64,000 bases of DNA from Posidonia oceanica (taxonomy: Eukaryota; Streptophyta; Magnoliopsida; Alismatales; Posidoniaceae): NCBI GenBank assembly GCA_037176725.1, contig JAZBRS010000014.1, positions 77,172,501 through 77,236,500 on the forward strand, given 5' to 3'. Every line of letters begins with the position of its first letter. Position 1 is the stretch's first letter. Below, piece by piece: positions 1 to 8,900 of this stretch. The notes under the pieces were generated by a model that was given only the letters and a program-made list of their open reading frames with translations, was not told where the DNA came from and searched no databases. Both the position numbers and the translations under genes were made by a program.

Positions 1-521
1 AACCCTAAAACCCTAATCAAGCCCAAAACCCATTCAAACCACACTAATTAACCAAAAGAAGTCATTAAAAAAAATCTGATCAAGATCCTAATTCACAGCA
101 CAAGCACCCTAATATTTTTACTTATTTTTAATTTACTTTTTTCCTATTTTATTTCTCTTCCTTTCCCTTTCTTTCTTTCTTCCTTTTCTCTCTTCTTTCT
201 TTCTTTCTTTCCCTGCCGGGCCCGTCAGCCCACTTCTCTTTTCCCTTCCTTTTTTTCCTTCTTTTTTTTTCCTCTCGGCCCGCAGCGCAGCCCGGCCTGC
301 CTCCTTCCTCCTTCTTCTTCCTTCTTCTTCCTCAGCTTCCATCGTCTCCTCCCGCGAAGCTAACAGGACTCCCTCATTTTTTTAAAATTCAAGCTCTCCC
401 TCTCCATCCAATCAAGCAACAGGTCGCTCCTTCTCTCTCGCCTCTCAGCGGCTCTTCCGGTGAGGCAATTACTGCCTGTCAGATCGCCGCTCGTCTCCCT
501 CAGCTGCAGTGAACGGCGCCG

Positions 522-539
522 GTGGAATTCGAATTCCAC
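522..539. other. 18-bp perfect palindrome in LTR
   Basis: GTGGAATTCGAATTCCAC equals its own reverse complement. It recurs at 22793-22810 (3' LTR) and, as 16 bp, at 63295-63310 (LTR E). The solo LTRs carry a one-base-changed version (GGAATTTGAATTCC in B near 33300). No function assigned. Confidence 0.8.
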
Positions 540-1811
540 AGCTCGCGCCCAGCAGCTTCCGGCTTCTGATAAAAGCCTTGCTTGATACCTCCTTCGAACA
601 CCTTTTTTTTTGCCATCCGAGTGTGAGTGCCAGACCAGGGAGGAACCCAGAGTTGAATCCAATTCCAGAGAGCCATTTCCTTTGCAATTCTTCCACCTGC
701 AACTCATCCCTTTTCTTCTCCGTCTCCTCCACTTCCAGAAGAGAGAGTGGCCAGAGAGAGTGGTTTGGGAGTCACCTCTGCATCCCGGAGAGAGACTCCA
801 ATCCCCCAGCCTCCTCCACCCAATTCCCTTCCCTTTCTCTGCCGAAACATTCAGCAGACGTCCCTCTTCCTTTTCCAATCCCCCAATACCACTCCAAGCC
901 TCCACACTTCTCACCATTGCTCCCCCAAGTTCACCCAAAACCCAGCCATTTCCCAGCCTCATTCTCCGGCCATTCCACCCACTGAAACCACCTAAAACCA
1001 CCCAGAGACACCCTGATCACCAGACCTGCAACCCAGCTCCATTCTCTCACAATTCCCATCACTCCAGCCCGCAACTCCCCCCCAAACTTCACCCAGTCAC
1101 TCACCAGGCCTCCACCTTTCTAAAGCCCCCGGCCTCGAACCAAACCGCTCACCACAGCTTCCAGACTCCACCACAAACACTTACGCCACTCACTGATCAG
1201 AAAACCGGCCGACTTCCAATCTCCATCTACAGCCTCCCAAAAAACAATTCAACCACCCAGAACCACTCCCCGCACCTCCAGCAATCTCCCAGAACGCTCC
1301 ATCCAAGCCGACGAGCAGCAGACACCTCCCTCGACCTCCGGCAGCATCCTCTGAACCCAGAAAAGCCAAAACGTTACCTGAGCTGCAGAACTTCGGTCCG
1401 GTCGATCAGGAAGCACCGGAGGGACGTTCTGAAGTGATTCCAACCTCCGCGAGCAGCCGGCAACGTCAGCAGCAACCAGACGGCCTCCACCGGCGACAGC
1501 TGAAGTCACTGACATCGGGGGAGCGACTCAGGCGCGGGAAAAGGTAATCACTGCTTCCCCTAGCTTCCTCTCCTTCTTCTCTTGCTTCCCCAGCCTTTAG
1601 AATAGGCTTTCTGGACCTCCTGCTCCGTCTTCAGCTCGCCGGACAATCCTCCTTCTCCGGCGCCGGCTGCTTTTCCTCCGGACACTCCGACCAGCAGAGC
1701 GAGTTCCAGCCGACCCCCGGAGCACCAGACGATCGCCGACGTCGCTCTCCGCCTTCCCGCGCATCCTCAGCCTCCCCCGTCGACGGCACGAGCTCTGGGA
1801 GCTTCGAGCTA

Positions 1812-1842
1812 CAGTGATCGTCGCCGTCGACGATCAACACTG
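1812..1842 (+). other. LTR hairpin, Element 1 5' copy
   Basis: CAGT + GATCGTCG, loop CCGT, CGACGATC, bulge AAC, ACTG: 12 pairs. It lies just upstream of a TATATAG sequence at 1861 and the start of the GCAT-rich region. The 3' LTR copy (24083-24113) has C-to-T in the left arm, which keeps pairing as G-T. All other LTR lineages in the window have a hairpin at this place with different arms. Confidence 0.7.
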
Positions 1843-1860
1843 TTTACTTATTTTTCAGTT

Positions 1861-1867
1861 TATATAG
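1861..1867 (+). promoter_or_regulatory. Possible TATA-like element of Element 1 LTR
   Basis: TATATAG in an A/T-rich stretch right after the CpG-rich part of the LTR and the 1812-1842 hairpin; repeated in the 3' LTR near 24132. It is the best TATA-like candidate by position, but LTR D has no clear equivalent, so the assignment is weak. Confidence 0.25.
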
Positions 1868-3535
1868 TTTTAGGGTAAATATTGCATGTCTGTCCTAAGT
1901 TTCCTCATTTTTGCATTCCAGTCCTTATTTCGTTTATTCTGCTTGATTTTTAATTAAATACTTTGCTAAATTGCACGATCTGTTTATGTTTTTCAATATT
2001 TGCAAGTAGATCCATTTACTGTGCTGTGCTGTTATGATATTTTGCAGTTTAGTCCTCCTGTTTTCTTTTTTTTGCACTTAAGTCCTGTACCAAGTCAGTT
2101 CATTTATTTACTCATATTTTACCATACTGCATTGCATCCTGGCCCCTTGCATGTTTTTATTTTTGCATTTAAGTCCCATGCACTGTTAGAACTTAGGATT
2201 ATTTTTTATTTTTGCATACTGCATTGCATTCCAAGTCCCTGCATTTTTCTATTTTTGCATTTAAGTCCATGCACTGTAGAAACTTAGGTTCTGATTTTTA
2301 TTTTTGGTTGATGCATTGCATATTTGCCCCTCTACTTTATCATATTTGCAGTTAGGTCCATTTTAAATGGACAGTAACTGTGCTGCATGTATTTTAACTT
2401 ACTGCATTGCATTTTTAACCCCATATTTTCCAGAAATTGCACTGTGGTCCTGTCATTTAATTTTCAGAGCATATTTTCCATACTAAATTGCATTTTCAAC
2501 CCCTGCATGTTTTCAAAACCACACTTAGGTCCCTGCATGCTTTAAAAATCATGTGAAAAGACCATTTTGCCCCTAGGTTGCATTTTAGCCCCTATGCCTA
2601 CCAAATTTCATACAGACCTTCCGCTAGTACCCCCAGACTCCCCAGCACCTTGTTTTCTGGAAAATTTGCATCTTAGACCCTAGATTTTTTTTAAAATTGC
2701 ACTCTGACCCCTTTTGGTTTCAAAATCTCTTTCAAAGCATACCTTCTTTTCAAAACACCTTTCTGAGCCTAGTTTTTTGCCAAATAGACCCTTGTCTTCC
2801 CCTGTTTTCAAAATCCTCTCCTGTGGAACCCTGTTTTCTGGGAAATTTGCATTTTTAGCCCCTCTTCTTTTTCAAAATTCTTTCTGAAATCCTAGTTTTT
2901 TCCCAGCTTCTTCTCTTTGCTTTTCTTGCTTTTGCATGCATCCTGCACTCATTTAGTCTTGCATTTTAGCATCTTCTTGCACACACTAAGCACTTCTAGC
3001 TCCCTTTCACTTGAGAGGACCCTTTTGCACATCCCTAGGACCTCCTGAACACCTAGATCTGTTCTTCTCCCCTGTTCTGGCCCTTCTGCCTTGGAGCTGC
3101 GATATCTTCCAATCCGGCCGTTGGATCTTCTCAAGTGAGCTGCCCAAGCGACCGCAGCGAAGCGCTCTTCAGCATAGACCAGACAGATTTCAGATCAGGC
3201 TCCCAGATTTCCTGGTATGTCCTCCTGAACCCCTGCATTGCATTCATTTGCATGGCATTTGCACAGTTTTCCTTGTTTTCGCTTTCTGTCTCTTTGAGCA
3301 TGTAGAATAGGACTTCCCCTTTCTGCTTGTCTATCCAAATCCTCGTTTCGCGTTTCCCTGTGCGTTTCGTGTTGCGTTCTCCCTGGATTTGCCACTTTAT
3401 GTGACTTTCTTCTCCTTTTTCCACGATCCGATCGCATCGCGAGCTTTGGGCAGCATGCGAGACACACCGTGGAACGGTTTAGTGGGAAACAGTCGCAAAG
3501 AGGTGGTAATCCCTCCATTTGCCCCTTCTCCCCTC

Positions 3536-3555
3536 AGTAGGTCTTCACACCTACT
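3536..3555. other. Invariant short LTR hairpin AGTAGGT/ACCTACT
   Basis: Seven-pair stem with loop CTTCAC. The GTAGGT stem and the loop are kept in every LTR in the window (near 25808, 30496, 36309, 41468, 48951 and 60545, on either strand). Conservation of the loop as well as the stem differs from the variable hairpin at 1812. Confidence 0.6.
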
Positions 3556-3681
3556 CTGAGTGGTCCTAAACAGCGTTTGTTCTTATACACACGTTGTCTT
3601 GCCTCCCCTTCGACCCCTTTTAATCTCTTTCTGCATCCTCGCATTTGCATGGCTTTTTCGAGGTTTTTGCTTCGCTGTTTT

Positions 3682-3975
3682 GGCACCGTTTCGCGTGCCC
3701 GCCCTCGTTTTCGCTCCGTTTTGCGTGCCCATCTGTTTTCTTGTTTTGCGCACTGTCTTGCCTTCTCGTTCGTTTTGCGTGCCGGTTTTATTCTTTCGCC
3801 CCGTTTTACGTACCTTTCTGTTTTCTCGTCCTGTTTTGCGTACCTTCTTGCTCTCTTGTCTCGTTTTGCGCGCTGCCTTGTTTTCCGCTCGTTTTGCGTG
3901 ATGGTTTCGCTCTTTCGCATCGTTTTGCGTGCGTAGTTCGCTTCCTGCCTCGTTTTGCGTGTTTCGCGCCGTTTT
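3682..3975 (+). repeat. LTR minisatellite (TTTTGCGTGCC units), 5' LTR
   Basis: Degenerate units of about 30 bp built on CGTTTTGCGTGCC. The same tract occurs in every LTR with different copy number and purity. It produces artificial Lys/Arg-rich or Cys/Phe-rich open frames on both strands. Confidence 0.75.
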
Positions 3976-4220
3976 CTCTTGCATGTCGATCCCATTGCAT
4001 GGTTTTCACGCTGTTTTGTTTTCTCGCTTGCATTTGCATATAGGGCTGTGATGCTTACTGCCTGGAGTTCCCACGAGCTAGGTTACGCCTGGTTCGGAAC
4101 ACAGACAGCGCAGCTGAGCACTTAGAGAGCACGTTTAGTTCCTTGCATCGTTTCTTCCCACTTAGAGCATTCATTTAGGCATTCATAGGCACATAGGCAT
4201 TCAATCCTGCATCTTTCTGT

Positions 4221-4370
4221 GTATGCGAGCGTAAGCCTAGAAAGACCGATTTTCGGGCGTGTCGGGGGTGCCTAATACCTTCCCCGCACGTAACAGGAGT
4301 CCTTACCCTGTCTTTTGGCCTGCAATGACCGTACCGCCCTTATCCTAGGCTAGAGTCATCTCATTTGCAT
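4221..4370 (+). promoter_or_regulatory. Highly conserved LTR block (5' LTR of Element 1)
   Basis: Begins GTATGCGAGCGTAAGCC, contains GGGGGTGCCTAA and CACCTTCCCC-like segments, and ends near GAGTCATCTCATTTGC. It is the best conserved part of all LTRs here while flanking LTR sequence has diverged. Probably a transcript-level signal (R/U5, packaging or RNA 3' end); the exact role is inferred only. Confidence 0.55.
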
Positions 4371-4481
4371 TTGTTTGCATTTGTTTCCCTTTGCATTGCT
4401 TTGCTTTGCATTTATCGCTCGGTTTTGCGCGTTAATTCACGCATTACCCCGGTTTTCCTCGTCTTCCGTTAATAGACGTGG

Positions 4482-4492
4482 TGGCGACTCTG
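4482..4492 (+). other. PBS-like sequence inside LTR
   Basis: TGGCGACTCTG, the first 11 bases of the PBS type used by these elements, lies 128 bp upstream of the real PBS. Equivalent sites occur at the same distance in the other LTRs, for example 49949-49959 in LTR D. Confidence 0.6.
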
Positions 4493-4609
4493 ATTTGTCT
4501 TATCTTTTCCTTTTTCTCCTCGATTTTAAGTGTTTTTCGAGTTGAGCCTCTTCCTTGGATCTCAATCGCCGCTAAATAGCGAGCCTGGTTCCGATCGGGA
4601 TCGCTACAG

Positions 4610-4627
4610 TGGCGACTCCGCTGGGGA
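4610..4627 (+). other. Primer binding site of Element 1
   Basis: TGGCGACTCCGCTGGGGA, one base after the LTR end CTACA. TGG pairs with the CCA end of a tRNA. This PBS type is used by Ogre-like elements and has been attributed to tRNA-Arg (family knowledge, not tested here). The same sequence follows the LTRs of Elements 2 and 3 with T at the tenth base. Confidence 0.85.
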
Positions 4628-5942
4628 TGATCAGACTAGACTCCGGCTTTCGTTCTTGGCTTTTCGCTCGCTTGTTTTGTAGTTTTGTCTGCCTTGTGTG
4701 CCTTCCTTGCCTGTTTTGCTCGCCTTTCTGTGCAGACCCCTAGCAAGTCGCTTCGTGGCTACTTTGCTTGGGTTTTGCACCTCTTTCGCCTCGGTTTGCG
4801 CTTTCTTTTACCTGGCTTCGCTTATTTGCTTGTTTATTTACTTATTGTCTTGCTTATATTCCTATTTCTTTTATAGTCTGCTTACTTTTACCTTGTTTTG
4901 CCTTACTTGCTTATTATTGCTTTAATTCTTGCACATTGCATGTCTACATACTTTGTTTGGCTAAAATACATGCTTTTTGGATGTTGAATGCTTCTTTTAC
5001 ACCCTTGCTATGCCACTACACACGCACATACTATGCTTACATGCCTTTTGACTTGATGAATGCTTCTTTTTCACCATCATATTCACAAACACTCGCACAT
5101 GCCATGAACATGCCTTTTGTTGTGTTGTATGATGGTTGCTTGCCATTTGGATTGATTTTCTTCCCTTTCGCACTTGCCATGCTTAGGATAGTAGAGACTT
5201 GTCTGGTTCCCCCATGGTTAACTAAAAAATGCAAGTAAAAAGAACTTCTAGGGGCAACTAGAGACTACAAACAATCCTTCACTCCCTTTTTGGTTAATAA
5301 AATGTGCAAGATAAAAAACTCTAATCATTTGCATAAGCATCATATAGGGCATGCATTCTTCTCCTCTGAGTCCACCTACTAGTCTGCGAAGGACGATTCC
5401 GGCCTCTTGTTCCACTGCTTTGGGCGTGGCATAAGTTGGTCGGTCCGTCCCCTCCTTGTCCGGGGGTCGTGTCGGTGTTAGTAGAGGGTACCACCCACGC
5501 TTTGGCGGGGTAGAGGCCACTAACGCACCACCCTGTCATTACCTGAGCTTTGGGCCGGGAGTTAGACAGGGGACCTACTTTTTCTGACCTGAGTCGGTGA
5601 CCTGTACACCCAGGGATACCCGGAGTAGACAGCCTTGCTAGAAAACACTAGTTAGGTAAGGGGGGCATACTAGAAAGCATGCATATCATTCACGCCACTT
5701 AACTAACTCATTTGCATTCATCCTCTAGTTTCTAACCCTAATTTCCTTCTGTTGTGTCAGCGTGATCGGTAAGCGAGTTCCCTTTGCCAGAGCTTGAGTA
5801 CCGACCCTCGTTGACCCCCTTTTGCGACTTAGTTCGCGACCATTCCCCTTCCGAGCTATCCGCACTTGCGACGATAGCTCCTCTTAGGAAGCATCGCTTG
5901 AATACCCGTCGCAGCCCAGTTCTCACACGCTCTAGGTCAGCA
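4628..5942 (+). other. 5' leader of Element 1
   Basis: No coding frame recognised. The sequence is shared with the leaders of Element 3 (50241-51550) and Element 2 (27301-28618, minus strand), including the block around 5350-5640 and GTGTCAGCGTGATCGGTAAGCG just before gag. Conservation among separately decaying copies suggests an RNA role such as packaging or translation, but no specific structure was established. Confidence 0.6.
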
Positions 5943-8900
5943 ATGGCCCAGTACGTTAGTGAGCCTTCTTTTCCTCCTGTCACGGAGGGCGTTTCCATTC
6001 TGGCCCCCCCGGTTGCTCTTTCTGTCCCACTTGTTCCCCCTCCGACGCCAGGGTTTCCTCCTCTGACGTCTCTAGGTTCTCAGTACACCCCGGGACAGTG
6101 GCAAGCCTCCCTTCCTCCGGATCCGGTCGCCGAATCTATCTTGACGGCCGTTACTCGCGCTCCGGAGACGCCACTGCCCCCTCCGTCCCAGGGATACGTC
6201 GCTTTCGACATCCCTTCCACCGCTGCTGCGACCTTCTCTGTAGAATCCTTCCCTCCCGGACCATCTGTGTCCGTGCTTCTTGCTTCTCAGCCGCCGCCGG
6301 CACTGCACTTCAGCGTCCCCACTGGCGAGACGCCCGAGGCGCAGTACCAGCACCTGATGGAGCTTGCCCAGAGACTGCAGGGCATGGCTCTGTCAGTTCG
6401 TCCTCCTTCTATCTCTGTCGTTCCTGAGGTTCCTCCAAGGCCAGTTCCTGCATTCCTTGCATCGACCTCTACACCTCTGCCTCGACCATCGTCGCAACTG
6501 CTCACGGTTCCGACGATGGGGGCTCGTTTACCGCCTCCTGCACAACACTTGGCACAGCATGCTCCGCTTTCTTCTGGTGGTCAACCCTTTGGGTCGGCTG
6601 GAGCCCAGTACCTCACTGGCTCGCTGTCTGGCACCCCGCCTGCACAGCAACTGGTGCTCCGCCATCCTACCCCTGTCCCAGCACAGCATGGCATTTATTC
6701 TTCTCCTCTCCCTCAAGTCCAGCATCCTGCATACACTCCTGCATACACTATCCCCCAGCACGGATACGCCGGCCATCCCGTTGCTCCACCAGGCGACGCT
6801 ATGGTAGATCCGGAGGAGCACTTAGGCGCGACCCATTCGGCGTATGTGCTCGCTACCCCTGCTGATCCCTCTCCTACAGCAGCAATCCCAGACCCCATCA
6901 ACAACCGGATGGACGTCTTGGAGAAGGCACTACGACTAGTGCAGGGTACTGAGCACCAGACCTACCAATTCCGAGACCTCTGTTGCTTTCCAGAGGCGGT
7001 ACTCCCTCCGAAGTTCAAAATCCCGGACTTCGAGAAGTATAATGGTAGGGGCTGCCTTGTAGCACACCTGAAGGCGTATTGCGGTGATCTCGCTCAGCTT
7101 CAGGCTGACGAGAGGTTGCTGATCCGCTTGTTCCAGAAGAGTTTGACCGGGCCGGCGCTCAAGTGGTTCACATCACTCGATATGTCAGCCATCAAGACTT
7201 GGAACGACCTCAGTCAGGCGTTCCTGGAACAATACTCCTTCAACCTCGATCTTGTCCCAAAGAGGGCGGACTTGATCGCCATCAAGCAGAACTCTGGCGA
7301 GCCGTTCGGGGAGTACGTCGGCCGCTGGCGCGCCCTTGCCTCTCAGGTTCGGGATAGACCCTCTGACGAGGAATCTATCGAGATCGTTATCAAAGGGGCG
7401 CAGCCGTCTCTCGGAGCTTTGCTTAGCATTCAACCAGTCACTACTTTTGCGGCACTCATCAGAGCTGGAGCGCGCGTGGAGAGTTCTTTGCGGAGTGGCA
7501 ACTTCCCAGCTCTCTCTGCGTTCGCTAAGCAGGCAGTGATAAGCAGCAACAGTGCCAACAGCAGCACCTCCAACAACAACAACAGCGGCAGCAACAACAA
7601 CCGCCCGAAAAGGAAGGACTCGTCGAAACCCGCTGTTGCATTCGTCGATTCTCCTGCTGTGCCTGTTCGCTTGCCGTCACGGCCTGCCCCAGCTCAGGTG
7701 GTGTACGCTCCTGCACCTAGGATCCCGCACACACCGCACATCACAACCACTGCTAGACCGGTCTATCCTGCCGCACCGGTTCAGCAAGGCCCAAGGCAAA
7801 GAAGACCACCCGCTGAGAGGCGGAATTTCACCCCACTGGTGGAATCACTCACGGTCATCTTGCCAAAGGTGGCATCGCTCCTGAAGTTCCCGGAGGTTCG
7901 TCCGCCGCCAAGCCCTCTGCCGCATTGGTTTAGGCCGGACCTTTTCTGCAATTTCCATCGAAGCGTCGGGCATTCGACGGATAATTGCTTCTCCCTGCGG
8001 AACGCAATTCAGGACCTGATCGAATCGGGAACGATTGTGATCGACACGCACGAGGCTTCCACTCAAGCACGCACCCATGCATCTGCATCTCCAGCTGTTC
8101 CCCCGCATTCTGGCATCGTCCGCCAACCTTTACCGGAGCACTCTTATCCGGGAAGGGCGGGAACCTCAGGCGTCCACTCTGTCTTTCCCTCTGGGCCCGC
8201 TACCTCTGTAGTGGACCCTTCTGATCTTATCTCTGACCTCTCTAAGCCTTTCCCAGTCAATCTCTATTTGGCGGCAGTCGCCGGCTCCGAGTCGGGAATC
8301 CATTTGATCCGACCGCGTGCCAGGCCGGAGCGCCCTCGCGCGTCTCCCACCGTGCTCCCTCAGGCTCAATCTCCCGTACACCTTTTAGCCAGAGCCCAGC
8401 CTAGTTCTCCCATTCACCTTCTAGGGCGACCTCAACCACACCTTCTAGGCAGACCTCAACCTACCCCAGCCTTCCCACCCCAACAACCATATCCCTTAGA
8501 CAGACCTCAGTATCCTGTAGGTCCCCCTGTAACCCCTCCTGTGCTCGCAGCACATGCTCCAGTCGTCATTAACTTGACCATGGACACCCATCGCGTCCCT
8601 TACAGCTATGCCACAGAGATGTGCGCGGAAGTAACGCGATCGGGGAGGATTTACAGGCCCCCAGCACCGGCAACTAGGCCAACTCATCCTAGACCTGTTA
8701 TACCCCCACCCTCAGGCAAACCCTTAGCAAATCCAGCCCCAGATCAGCCTGTAGTTAGCCAAGCCCCTAGCCGGCCTGTAGTAACCCAGCTTCCTGCCAC
8801 TACCCCTGTAGAACCTGCTAGAATCACCCCTCCAGCTGCTAGGAGAGACCAACCTAGAGCAGACCTAACCTCCCAGCTTAAGAAGGTTAAAGCTGACATC

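Larger units (their letters stand above)
1..4608 (+). repeat. 5' LTR of Element 1 (left part missing)
   Basis: Matches 22272-26891 almost base for base and ends CTACA directly before a one-base spacer and the PBS. Layout: poly-pyrimidine stretch (120-340), CpG-rich stretch (470-1840), a hairpin (1812-1842), an A/T-rich stretch, about 1 kb of phased GCAT-rich sequence (1880-2950), a GCGT/TTTTGCGTGCC minisatellite (3682-3975), a block conserved in all LTRs here (4221-4370) and the 3' terminus. Compared with the 3' LTR it lacks 11 bp near 4168. Proline/serine-rich open frames in it are read as compositional, not genes. Confidence 0.95.

Noticed and set aside
1..25. CCCTAA-like telomere motif at the window start and at 20970-20995
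   Set aside because: Only two or three irregular units, repeated at the same place within the LTR pair; part of the LTR, not a telomere.
522..539. Heat-shock element in the GAATTCGAATTC palindrome
   Set aside because: A heat-shock element needs GAA and TTC separated by two bases; here they are adjacent.
610..1437. 275-codon open frame in the 5' LTR (and at 22881-23708), plus a 213-codon frame on the complement
   Set aside because: Pro/Ser/His-rich low-complexity translation in a C-rich LTR stretch; no domain. The frame is not kept in the other LTR lineages, and the two copies agree only because the LTRs are near-identical.
3534..4043. Lys/Arg/Gln-rich and Phe/Cys/Leu-rich open frames on both strands of the LTR minisatellite
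   Set aside because: They arise from translating the TTTTGCGTGCC repeat; the same false frames appear wherever the tract occurs (25806-26315, 29797-30684, 48672-49578, 60068-60701).
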